Assembly: GCF_003994855.1 (NCBI RefSeq)
Contig: NZ_CP034142.1
Coordinates: 4,340,001-4,404,000 of the forward strand
Length of the DNA: 64,000 nt
Direction of reading: 5' to 3'
Origin: Marinobacter sp. NP-4(2019)
GTDB taxonomy: Bacteria > Pseudomonadota > Gammaproteobacteria > Pseudomonadales > Oleiphilaceae
The position numbers were made by a program, and so were the translations under genes. How positions within the stretch are numbered: the stretch's first letter is position 1; each line of letters starts with the position of its first letter. The notes under the pieces are model-generated. The model was not told the DNA's origin. It made no database searches and saw only the letters and a list, made by a program, of their open reading frames with translations. Below are positions 54,298 to 63,900 of this stretch, piece after piece.

Positions 54298-56463
54298 GTG
54301 AGTAATTCTGCCCCCGACCAAGACCCGGAGATAGACACCCGGCTGGAGAAGATCCACGAGGAAAGCCCGACCGAGGCGCCCGAGCGCCTGGGGCACCCGG
54401 TCATTGGCCGGGTGATCTTCGTGCTGGCGATCGCTATCGCCCTCAGTCATCTCTGGTTCAATACCTTCTCCACGCTTTCAGAGCTGTGGACCTCCGCCCT
54501 GCATTTCGGTCTGTTTGGCCTGTTGTGTGCCCTGACCATGCCCATGATCCGCAGCGAACGACCCGACACCCGGCGGCTGGTGTTCTCGCTGGACCTTGTG
54601 CTTGGGTTACTGGCCCTGGGCTGTGCCCTCTACCTGATCGGATTCGAGGATGCGCTGTACGACCGCGGGGTGGTGTTCTCGACCGCTGACTGGGTAGTGT
54701 CCATCCTCGCCGTGATCCTGGTGCTGGAGTTTGCCCGCCGCACGACCGGCTGGTTCATACCCTGCCTGTGCATCGTCGCACTCACCTACGTGGCCTGGTG
54801 GGGCCAGTACGTGGATGGCATATTCAATTTCCCGGGCCTGACCTGGGAAACGGTACTGTATCGATCCTACATCGGGGGCCAGGGCATGCTGGGCTCAATT
54901 GCCCGGATCTCCTGGACCTACGTGTTCATGTTCATCCTCTTTGGTGCGTTCCTGGTGAAATCCGGCGCCGGGGATTTCATCATCGACCTGGCCCGCTGCG
55001 CCGCTGGCCGCTTTGTCGGCGGCCCTGGGTTCGTGGCGGTGTTTTCGTCAGGCCTGATGGGGTCGGTGTCCGGCTCCAGTGTGGCCAATACCGTGTCCAC
55101 CGGGGTGATCACCATTCCGTTGATGCGCAAGGCGGGCTTCCCGGCCCGGTTTGCCGGGGGCGTGGAGGCCGCAGCGTCCACCGGTGGCCAGTTGATGCCC
55201 CCGGTCATGGGGGCCGGGGCCTTTATCATGGCGTCCTATACCCAGGTGTCCTATGTCACTATCATCGGCGTGGCCGCTCTGCCGGCGTTGTTGTACTTCC
55301 TCTCCGTGGCGATGTTTGTCCGCATCGAAGCCAAGCGCAGCCATGCCGTCAAACTGGAAGACGAGAACGCCGACACCTTCCTTCAGGTCCTCAAGGGGGG
55401 CTGGCATTACCTGTTGCCGCTGGTCATCCTGGTGGCCGCGCTGGTCTACGGCTTTACCCCAACCTATGCCGCCGGCATTGCCATTATCTCGGTGGTGGTG
55501 GCGTCCTGGCTGACCAAAAACCCGATGAAGCCAAAAGACATCCTCGACGCCCTCGCCCAGGGCAGCCGCAACATCATGACCACCGCGATCCTTTTGATTA
55601 CGGTGGGGCTGATCGTGAATGTCATCTCCACCACCGGTATCGGTAACACCTTCTCACTGATGATTACCGACTGGGCCGGTGGCAACCTGCTGATCACCAT
55701 CGCGCTGGTGGCTCTGGCGTCCCTGATCCTGGGCATGGGGCTGCCGGTCACCGCCGCCTACATCGTGCTGGCCACCCTGTCGGCGCCGGCCATCTATGGC
55801 CTGATCGCCCAGAGCCAGCTGCTGGAATTGATGGTCAGCGGCAACCTCCCGCAGGAAGCCAGGGCCATCTTCATGCTCACCGCGCCAGACGCCATGAACC
55901 TGCTCAATGCCCCGATGGATATGGCCACCGCCACCCAGTTGCTGGCGGATGTGCCGGACAACTTCAGCCGCCAGCTGCAGGAACAGGCGCTGTCGCCCCA
56001 TGCCCTGGCCATGGCCCTGGTGTCGGCCCACATGATCATCTTCTGGTTGTCCCAGGACTCTAACGTGACACCCCCGGTCTGTCTCACCGCTTTCGCGGCG
56101 GCGGCCATCGCCGGCACCCCCGCCATGCGCACCGGACTGACCGCCTGGAAGATCGCCAAGGGCCTGTACATCATCCCGTTGCTGTTCGCCTATTCACCGC
56201 TGGTGTCGGGTACACCGGTCGAGGCGCTCAAGGTGTTCACCTTTGCGCTGTTCGGGATTTACGCCATCGTTGCGGGCCTGGAAGGGTACCTGGAACATCG
56301 CCTGGCCTGGTGGCTGCGACTGCTGATGTTCCCCATAGGCGCATTGATGTTATGGCCCCATGGCATGATCTGGATCGACCTGGCCGGCCTGGTTATCTTC
56401 CTGGCGTTGCTGGTCTGGAGTGCCCGGCGCGGTACGGGCATACCGCACGCTGCCACGGCGTGA
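54298..56463 (+). CDS. TRAP transporter fused permease (4TM/12TM)
   Basis: 721 residues: about four DctQ-like helices in the first 180 residues, then a DctM-like part with GFVAVFSSGLMGSVSGSSVANTVSTGVITIP and EAAASTGGQLMPPVMGAGAFIMA, the signatures of the fused TAXI permeases. Start codon GTG at 54298 with a weak ribosome site, 14 bases after the binding-protein gene. A second importer in the same cluster; its substrate may be the same compound or a breakdown product. Confidence 0.92.
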   Translation: MSNSAPDQDPEIDTRLEKIHEESPTEAPERLGHPVIGRVIFVLAIAIALSHLWFNTFSTLSELWTSALHFGLFGLLCALTMPMIRSERPDTRRLVFSLDLVLGLLALGCALYLIGFEDALYDRGVVFSTADWVVSILAVILVLEFARRTTGWFIPCLCIVALTYVAWWGQYVDGIFNFPGLTWETVLYRSYIGGQGMLGSIARISWTYVFMFILFGAFLVKSGAGDFIIDLARCAAGRFVGGPGFVAVFSSGLMGSVSGSSVANTVSTGVITIPLMRKAGFPARFAGGVEAAASTGGQLMPPVMGAGAFIMASYTQVSYVTIIGVAALPALLYFLSVAMFVRIEAKRSHAVKLEDENADTFLQVLKGGWHYLLPLVILVAALVYGFTPTYAAGIAIISVVVASWLTKNPMKPKDILDALAQGSRNIMTTAILLITVGLIVNVISTTGIGNTFSLMITDWAGGNLLITIALVALASLILGMGLPVTAAYIVLATLSAPAIYGLIAQSQLLELMVSGNLPQEARAIFMLTAPDAMNLLNAPMDMATATQLLADVPDNFSRQLQEQALSPHALAMALVSAHMIIFWLSQDSNVTPPVCLTAFAAAAIAGTPAMRTGLTAWKIAKGLYIIPLLFAYSPLVSGTPVEALKVFTFALFGIYAIVAGLEGYLEHRLAWWLRLLMFPIGALMLWPHGMIWIDLAGLVIFLALLVWSARRGTGIPHAATA

Positions 56464-56473
56464 GTGACTGCTC

Positions 56474-57217
56474 ATGAGCCTGATGGACATCCTGGCCCTG
56501 GTGGCCATTGGCGGCGTGGCGGGTTTCATCAACGTGCTGTCCGCTGGTGGCTCGATGCTGACGCTGCCGTTGCTGATGTTTCTCGGGCTGCCCGCCCAGG
56601 TCGCCAACGGGACCAACCGGGTGGCAATCACCCTGCAGAGCATTACGGCTGTGGGCAGCTTCTGGCGGGCGGGCCACAGCAACCTGGCGGTTAGTATCCG
56701 CCTGTCCATCCCGGCGGTGGCGGGTGCCCTTCTGGGTGCCTGGACGGCCACTTGGATTCCCCGGCAGATCTTCGAGGGCGTGCTGATTGCCGCCATGATC
56801 GGCGCCTCCATTTTCATGCTGCTGCCACAGCCCAAGCTCGATACCCGCCCGTTAACGCCGGAACGATTGGGCATTGCCGAATACCTCGCGCTTTTTCTGA
56901 TCGGTCTCTATGGCGGTTTTATCCAGGTCGGAGTCGGCGCACTGTTCGTTGTGGTCCTTTACCGCATGCTGAAGATCGACCTGCCCCAGGTGAATGTCAT
57001 CAAGGTTTTTATCGTGCTGATCTACACCCTGCCCGCGTTGGCCATCTTTGCGCTCAAGGGCCAGGTGCTCTGGGGCATGGGACTGGTGTTGGCGCTCGGG
57101 AATATGGCCGGCGCCATGGCGGCGGTCCGGGTGAATATGGGCGTCCGTGGCGCGCAATGGATCAAGTGGCTAACCCTGCTGATGGTTGCGGCCATTCTGG
57201 TGCGATTGATCTGGTAG
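56474..57217 (+). CDS. TauE/SafE family membrane transporter
   Basis: 247 residues with eight helices. GGVAGFINVLSAGGSMLTLPLLMFLGLP and NGTNRVAITLQSITAVGSFWRAG are typical of the TauE/SafE group, which exports sulfite, sulfonates or other small acids. It follows the fused permease by 10 bases and is probably the last gene of that transcript, which suggests removal of a product. Confidence 0.88.
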   Translation: MSLMDILALVAIGGVAGFINVLSAGGSMLTLPLLMFLGLPAQVANGTNRVAITLQSITAVGSFWRAGHSNLAVSIRLSIPAVAGALLGAWTATWIPRQIFEGVLIAAMIGASIFMLLPQPKLDTRPLTPERLGIAEYLALFLIGLYGGFIQVGVGALFVVVLYRMLKIDLPQVNVIKVFIVLIYTLPALAIFALKGQVLWGMGLVLALGNMAGAMAAVRVNMGVRGAQWIKWLTLLMVAAILVRLIW

Positions 57218-57300
57218 GGAAGACGCGGGGCGGTAAAAACTGGATAATGACACCCGGCTTCCCATAGCCCGCTCAATTCTGCAAACGCGGTACCCTGTTC

Positions 57301-59490
57301 ATGGAAATCAAAGTTAACTTTCTGGAAAATCTTCGACTTGAAGCCAAGTTTGACGATTTCACCATCACCACCGACCAGCCCATCCGCTATAAGGGCGATG
57401 GTTCGGCGCCCAGCCCGTTCGACTATTTTCTGGCGTCATCGGCGCTGTGTGCGGCTTACTTTGTGCGGGTGTACTGCAAGGCACGGGATATTCCCACGGA
57501 AAACATCCGCCTGTCGCAAAACAACATTGTCGACCCGGAAAACCGCTACAACCAGATTTTCAGAATTGAGGTGGAGCTACCGGAAGACATCTCCGACAAG
57601 GACCGCCAGGGCATCCTGCGCTCCATCGACCGCTGCACCGTGAAGAAAGTGGTGCAGACCGGCCCCGAGTTCCAGATTGAGACCGTGGAAAATCTCGACG
57701 AGGACGCCCAGGCCCTCCTGATGGCACCGCCGGAAGGCGAAGCAAGTACTTACATAGTTGGTAAGGATCTGCCGCTGGAGCAGACCATCGCCAACATGAC
57801 CGGTATTCTTGAAAACCTGGGCATGAAAATCGAAATCGCCTCCTGGCGCAATATCGTGCCCCATGTGTGGTCGCTGCACATCCGCGATGCCGCCTCGCCC
57901 ATGTGTTTCACCAACGGCAAGGGCGCCACCAAGGAAAGCGCGCTGTGCTCGGCACTGGGTGAATTCATTGAGCGCCTGAACTGCAACTTCTTCTATAACG
58001 ACCAGTTCTTCGGCGAGGACATCGCCAACAGCGAGTTTGTACATTATCCCAACGAGCAATGGTTCAAGCCCGGACCGGACGACGAACTGCCCGAGGGCAT
58101 CCTCGATGACCACTGCCTTGCCATCTACAACCCCGAGGACGAGCTGTGTGGCTCCCACCTGATTGACACCAACTCCGGCCGGCGTGACCGCGGCATCTGC
58201 TCCCTGCCCTTTGTGCGCCAGTCCGACGGCGAGGTGGTGTACTTCCCCTCCAACCTGATCGAGAACCTGTACCTCAGCAACGGCATGAGTGCCGGCAACA
58301 CCCTGTACGAAGCGCAGGTACAGTGCCTGTCGGAAATCTTCGAGCGGGCGGTGAAAAAGCAGATCATCGAAGGAGAGATTGCCCTGCCGGATGTGCCCAG
58401 GAACGTGCTGGAGAAATACCCGGACATTCTCGAGGGTATCGAAGCCCTGGAAGCCCAGGGTTTCCCGACACTGGTGAAGGATGCCTCCCTGGGCGGTCAG
58501 TTCCCGGTGATGTGCGTCACGCTGATGAACCCCAGAACCGGCGGCGTGTTTGCCTCCTTCGGTGCCCATCCGAGTTTCGAGGTGGCGCTTGAACGCAGTC
58601 TGACGGAATTGCTCCAGGGCCGCAGCTTCGAGGGCCTGAACGACGTGCCACCGCCCACCTTCAACAGCCTGGCGGTTACCGAGCCCAACAACTTCGTCGA
58701 ACACTTTATCGATTCCACCGGCGTGGTGTCCTGGCGGTTCTTCAGTGCCCGTTCCGATTACGAATTCTGCGAGTGGGATTTTTCCGGCACCAACGCGGAA
58801 GAAGCCGACGGCCTGTTCAGCATCCTCGCGGACATGGGCAAGGAAGTCTATGTAGCCGTTTACGAGGAACTGGGCGCCCCGGTCTGCCGCATTCTGGTGC
58901 CCGGATATTCCGAGGTGTATCCGGTCGAAGACCTGATCATGGATAACACCAACATGGCCCTGGACTATCGGGAAGACATCCTCAACCTGCACCGCCTGAG
59001 CGACGAACAACTGGCCGATCTGGTGGAGCGCCTCGAAGCCAGCCAACTCGATAATTACATGACCATCATCACCCTGATCGGCGTGGAATTTGACGAGAAC
59101 ACCGTGTGGGGTCAGCTCACCATCCTCGAGCTGAAAATCCTGATCTGCCTGGCCCTGCAATGGCACGAGGAAGCACTGGAGTTTGTCGACATGTTCCTGC
59201 AGTTCAACGACAACACCGTCGAGCGCGGGCTGTTTTACCGGGCGGTGCAGGCAGTGCTGGAAGTCACCCTTGATGACGAGATGACGCTGGACGACTACCT
59301 GACCAACTTCCGACGCATGTTCGGCGACGACACCATGAACGCCGTGGTGGGTTCAGTCAGTGGTGAGGTCAGGTTCCACGGCCTGACCCCGACCAATACG
59401 CAACTGGAAGGCCTGGACAAGCACCTGCGGCTGATCGACAGCTACAAGAAGCTGCATGCAGCCCGGGCGGCTACGTCAGCACACCGCTAG
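57301..59490 (+). CDS. ycaO: OsmC domain / YcaO domain fusion protein
   Basis: 729 residues, against 586 for E. coli YcaO. Residues 1-140 are an OsmC-like peroxidase/sulfur domain (LRLEAKFDDFTITTDQP, SPFDYFLASSALCAAYFVRVYCKA, with the conserved Cys). From 150 a YcaO domain follows, with GKGATKESALCSALGEFIERLNCNFFYND and EAQVQCLSEIFERAVKK for ATP and Mg binding. YcaO uses ATP to activate amide carbonyls; in E. coli it supports RimO-dependent modification of ribosomal protein S12. The fusion is a recognised architecture. Its 3' end overlaps the convergent regulator by 20 bases. Confidence 0.92.
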   Translation: MEIKVNFLENLRLEAKFDDFTITTDQPIRYKGDGSAPSPFDYFLASSALCAAYFVRVYCKARDIPTENIRLSQNNIVDPENRYNQIFRIEVELPEDISDKDRQGILRSIDRCTVKKVVQTGPEFQIETVENLDEDAQALLMAPPEGEASTYIVGKDLPLEQTIANMTGILENLGMKIEIASWRNIVPHVWSLHIRDAASPMCFTNGKGATKESALCSALGEFIERLNCNFFYNDQFFGEDIANSEFVHYPNEQWFKPGPDDELPEGILDDHCLAIYNPEDELCGSHLIDTNSGRRDRGICSLPFVRQSDGEVVYFPSNLIENLYLSNGMSAGNTLYEAQVQCLSEIFERAVKKQIIEGEIALPDVPRNVLEKYPDILEGIEALEAQGFPTLVKDASLGGQFPVMCVTLMNPRTGGVFASFGAHPSFEVALERSLTELLQGRSFEGLNDVPPPTFNSLAVTEPNNFVEHFIDSTGVVSWRFFSARSDYEFCEWDFSGTNAEEADGLFSILADMGKEVYVAVYEELGAPVCRILVPGYSEVYPVEDLIMDNTNMALDYREDILNLHRLSDEQLADLVERLEASQLDNYMTIITLIGVEFDENTVWGQLTILELKILICLALQWHEEALEFVDMFLQFNDNTVERGLFYRAVQAVLEVTLDDEMTLDDYLTNFRRMFGDDTMNAVVGSVSGEVRFHGLTPTNTQLEGLDKHLRLIDSYKKLHAARAATSAHR

Positions 59491-60652
59491 CCGACAAAAG
59501 TGCTACCAACTCCCCCTGGCGAGAGGTATTGGTCTTGCGGAACGCCGATTTGAGGTGAGACTTGACGGTTTCCCGGGTACGGTTCAGGTGTTCGGCAATG
59601 TCGTTAAGACTCTTGCCATGGGTCAACAGCGCTGCCACCCGTGCCTCGGTGGCTGTCAGCCCGAAGTGCTGCTGCAAGACAGCCGGGTCAATGTCCGGTC
59701 GCTGCGACCAGTCGTAGATTCCGATCATGGCGCCGCCGAGCGGTCGATCTGCCAGCCCACTGCCAGGAGTGGCGGTGAGAGGAGAGACCGTGATGGTCAT
59801 GTTGTGGGTTCCGGATTGGTAACGCAATACCGTGTCCGACACCTGACGACGTTCGATAGACGCCCGAATGGCACTCGATAAACAGGCAAGCATATTCTGT
59901 GAGAAGCCCTCGTTGCCGAACAGCAACAACGCCTGATCCGACACCGAGATATCCGGATGCTCGGCCAGCAACCGTTCCGCCATGGCGTTCCTGAACACCA
60001 CCCGGAAATTGGCATCGCAAATCAGGATACCCCGCTGCAAGTTGTCCAGCACCAACCGCTCCGGTGCATACGCCTTGGCTGCCAGGCTGGTCATTTCAGT
60101 ATAAAGGCTCACCCCGCGGTTAAGGTGAGGTAGCAACCGGTCAAATACTGCCAGCTGTTCCCGACTGAACGGTGGCTGATCAATGGAACGCTGAATGCTG
60201 AAGAAATTCAGATAATTTTCATTACGAAATGCGATAGCGCCAGCGGCGTCATTGGCGCCAAAACTGGCCATAAACTCCCCTACACGGGTACGAACCCGCA
60301 CCTCATCGACGTTTTCGATGTCCAGATTGCTGGCGACAAAGCGCATTTCGCCTTGTTCATACACCTCCATCGCAGCCTCCACCAAGGCATCGCGATGGGC
60401 TACATGTTCGGAGTAGAAGGCCAGGGCGTGCTCAGGAATGTTGACGGTCCAACTGCCCGCTACTACCTCGGCTTTCAGATCGTAGACAGCAAAGCACGCG
60501 CTGTGGCCGTCAAAAACCTCAATAAACCGCTGCAGAAATGGGAAAAACCCTTCCTTGTTGTTGATAGCGTCGTAGATCAGACCAATCAGGTCGTGGTAGT
60601 CCGGGGAAAAGAACACGTCTTTGTGTGGAGAGACTGTTTCCAAGGGTGCCAT
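59471..60652 (-). CDS. LuxR-type regulator with PAS/GAF-like N-terminus
   Basis: 393 residues. The first 170 resemble a GAF-like sensor, 195-315 a PAS-like domain (LVLDNLQRGILICDANFRVVFRNAMAERLL), and the C-terminal 60 residues a LuxR helix-turn-helix (LTATEARVAALLTHGKSLNDIAEHLNRTRETVKSHLKSAFRKTNTSRQGELVALL). The tail FRKT-TSRQ-ELV is shared with the fusion regulator at 13439, so the two are one subfamily. No phosphorylation domain. It is divergent from the giant lipoprotein gene, its probable target. Confidence 0.87.
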   Translation of the reverse strand: MAPLETVSPHKDVFFSPDYHDLIGLIYDAINNKEGFFPFLQRFIEVFDGHSACFAVYDLKAEVVAGSWTVNIPEHALAFYSEHVAHRDALVEAAMEVYEQGEMRFVASNLDIENVDEVRVRTRVGEFMASFGANDAAGAIAFRNENYLNFFSIQRSIDQPPFSREQLAVFDRLLPHLNRGVSLYTEMTSLAAKAYAPERLVLDNLQRGILICDANFRVVFRNAMAERLLAEHPDISVSDQALLLFGNEGFSQNMLACLSSAIRASIERRQVSDTVLRYQSGTHNMTITVSPLTATPGSGLADRPLGGAMIGIYDWSQRPDIDPAVLQQHFGLTATEARVAALLTHGKSLNDIAEHLNRTRETVKSHLKSAFRKTNTSRQGELVALLSASGVLT

Positions 60653-60971
60653 GTCACTTTAAGTCCTTTTAATACACTCGTCGGGGATCGTAATTCTCCC
60701 GCTTCCAGCGACATATTACTCACTATTCTGAACAATTGTCCCACTTTGACCATCTTTTACATTTGTCAGGCATTTACCCGGACAGTCCTGCGGCGAAACG
60801 ACTTCACGAACAAAATGACGAGCCATTCAGGAACCGTTTCCCGCCTTTTCCCCCATTTGGGGGATTTCCTTCGAAGCAAGCCTATCGATAATCTCAGCGC
60901 CTTAATAAAAGTTAATCCCCGTTCCGGGCGCTTGGAGCAATAGCGCTTGGACAGTTGTGCAAGGAGCATCC
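60653..60971. other. Divergent intergenic region, LuxR regulator / giant lipoprotein
   Basis: 319 bases, A/T-richer than its neighbours, holding both promoters. The TCCCCCA-TT-TGGGGGA dyad at 60849-60864 is its only clear structure; no gene is seen. Confidence 0.55.
60849..60864. promoter_or_regulatory. TCCCCCA-TT-TGGGGGA dyad, candidate LuxR-type operator
   Basis: A 16-bp dyad with perfect 7-bp arms, 108 bases before the lipoprotein start and 197 before the LuxR start. Position and symmetry fit a dimeric activator site. The link to the adjacent regulator is inference. Confidence 0.5.
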
Positions 60972-63900
60972 ATGTCCATTCTAAAGAAGTCCGCGCTTTC
61001 GCTTGCCATTACATCCAGTCTTTTCCTGGGGGCCTGTAGTGGCGGCAGCGGAAGCTCAACTGACGGCGGAAATTCCAATTCCGCGACCACCCAGACCGTC
61101 TCCGGCGAAGCCGTGAAAGGCGTGATGAAGTTCGCTACCGTAACTGCCTACGCACTTGACAGCAAAGGCGTCCGGACGTTGCAGGTGGTGGGCAGCACAG
61201 AAACCGACGAAGAGGGCGAGTACAGCCTGGACTTGGCAGACAGCTATCAAGGCGGACCCATTGAAATTGTTGTCAGCGTCAACGATCGCACCCGCATGAT
61301 CTGTGATGCCAGCGCCTGCGGCACCAAGGGAGCAGATGTAGAACTGCCAGCCAATTTCGAGCTCAGTGCCATCACCGACACCGCCTCTGGTGATGAGGCC
61401 ATAAGCACACCGGTCACCGCCTGGTCCACCATGGCCGCCTCCCGCACCAAGACCCTGGCTGGCCAGGGAAAATCCCTGGAAGCCGCCAGCCAACAGGCCT
61501 ACGCAGAAGTTAACCAGGTAGCCGGTTTTGATGTCGCCAAAACCCGTGCCCGGGATGTCAACAACCTGGATGGCGCCAGCGCCAGCGAAGCTCAGGCAGC
61601 AGTCATGAACGCCGTGGTAGCGGAGCTGATCTACGCTGGCGGAGACGTTAGTGAGAACCTGGCCAACTTCGCCAAGGCCCTGGACGACGGCACCGTGGGC
61701 GATGATAAAGACAGCTTCTCTGTTTCCCAGCTCGCCGACGCTACCCGCCAGGTAACAGACAGCACGCCGGAACTGGACAGTGATACCAAGGACGCCCTGA
61801 ACACCCAGACCGCCCAGTACGATAATGCCGAAGATGGCCTCAAACCGACGTATGACGAAGAGCTGGCAATCGGCGCCGACAGCACCCAAGCCGAGAAAAT
61901 CGCTGCCTTCAAGAAATTTGTCAGCCAGGCCCGTACCTGGGTCGCCTCCGTTGAAGAACTCGACAGCGACCAACTCGGCGCTGCTATCCAGGTGGACGTA
62001 GACACCATTCAGGCCGCCTTGGGCGAAGGCCCGTTGAACAGCCTGCAGATGTCCATGGACATCATCGGCCAGTCCCTGGAGCTGATCACTCTGGACCCGG
62101 CAGATATCCAGACCGCCATGGAAAATGGCGAGTCCCGCGAGATGGACATTCTGGACAATGAGGTCAAGGTCGGCACTGCCACCCTGAGCTTCGCCAATGA
62201 CAATGGCCTGGTGGTCACCCTCACCGGTGCGATTACCGGAGAGGCAGCCACCGCTTTCTTGCCGTTCGATCTGACACTGGCCACAAACCTTCCGGTTGAT
62301 GCCCTTGATCTCTCAACCGGCGTCATCAGCCGCATACTTTCATCCAACGTGATGACCCTGAACGGCTCGGTCGACGACGGTACCGGGAGTAAAGTGCTCA
62401 TCCTTGAGAACGTGGAAGCACAGCTAAACCTTGCCAAGGATCTGGCGGACACCTCCACAGAACAACTGAATGCCAATTTCCAGAATGCCTCGCTCAAGGG
62501 CGGCGTAACGCTGGCGGCCAGCACAGGAGACAGTTTCTCCGGCCAATTGGAGGCTCGCCTGACACGCTTGACCAGCAACCAGGTTCTCCTGAACGAGACC
62601 CCCGTTTCCTTCGAGCGACTGCGTTTGGCCGGTGAGTTCCAGTCTGCGGACGGCAATCGCTTCCGCAGCAGCGCTACCCTGAACATCAACAACGCCGCCA
62701 GCTTCGACACATTCGCCTGGGCCGACTACAACGATCAGTCCATTGATGTGGATACCAATGTAGACGGTAGCAATCTGGCCCCGTTGTTGGATCTGCTGCC
62801 AGAGGGCACTGTTTTACCCGATGCTGGTGTTGAATCCTGGACTCACGAAGGCGGCACCCGGGACGCTTGGTTCTATGCAGGAGGCTATGAGGGTGACGGC
62901 AGCACCAAGTATCACTATGCGTCCCTGGACGGCACCCAGATCAGTGTGGTCGCAGAAGCCATTCGGGATGCAATTGTGGCCCAACTACCCGAGACACTGA
63001 CTTTCACAGGTTACAATGACAACACAGGTGAGGAAGAAACGTTTAGCCTGACAACTTCCGATGCACTGTCCAGCGGCCCGGTTTCCGCGAACGTCTGGGC
63101 CGACCCGGAGTTTGGCTCTATCTATTTGGATATTTATCCAGACATCGCTCTTCTGCCTGACGGTATCAGCGACGCCTGGGTATCAACTGGCCTGGCAGAG
63201 GGGGACTATATCTCCCTCAACAATTATGACCTCGAAACCCTGAACGTCTCCTTTGAGTCACCGGCTTTCGTTACGGATAGCCAAGCGGCTGCTGAGCTTG
63301 CCATGTCCGGCCTCGGTCTGGCTGACGCCCAGGTGAATTCTGCCTATGTCACCGAGTTCGATCCCTGGGGTGGCGAGCCCTTTGGCTACATTGATTTCAC
63401 TCGTGCCGCGGAACTTGGCTACTATGAGAACTGCCTGGCCGACCCAGAGGGACAACTGCCACTACTTGGCAACGGTTGGTACGACCCCACCTGGGATGAC
63501 GCCGACTGGGCCTGCGCCGATGCGACTCTGAGCTATTCCTATGAGTCCGGGGAACTGGATGCCGATACTCTAGCCAGCATCGACGGCCTGGTGTTTGATG
63601 CCCTGAGTGGCGAGTTTGGCAGCTTCGCTTCACAGCTGTCACTCAACGGCTACTATCTCAATAGTTACGGTTACCTCTACGTCGACGCGCAAACCCCCGA
63701 TCTGGAGACAGCCGACAACTTCATCAATGCCTCTTTCACACTGACAGCAGGTGTGGATATGCCGGAACTGCCGGCGGCTAACGTCACCGCCACCGCCAGC
63801 CGCAAGAGCTACCGCGGCGGCAGCCTGTTGGCCAACGTCAAGTGGAACGACGGCCAGTACTCGCTGGTAGTAGCCTCTGACGACCTGGCAAACCCGGAGA

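Noticed and set aside
57577..59166. 529-codon open frame opposite the OsmC-YcaO gene
   Set aside because: Shadow of the long coding frame, no recognisable domain.
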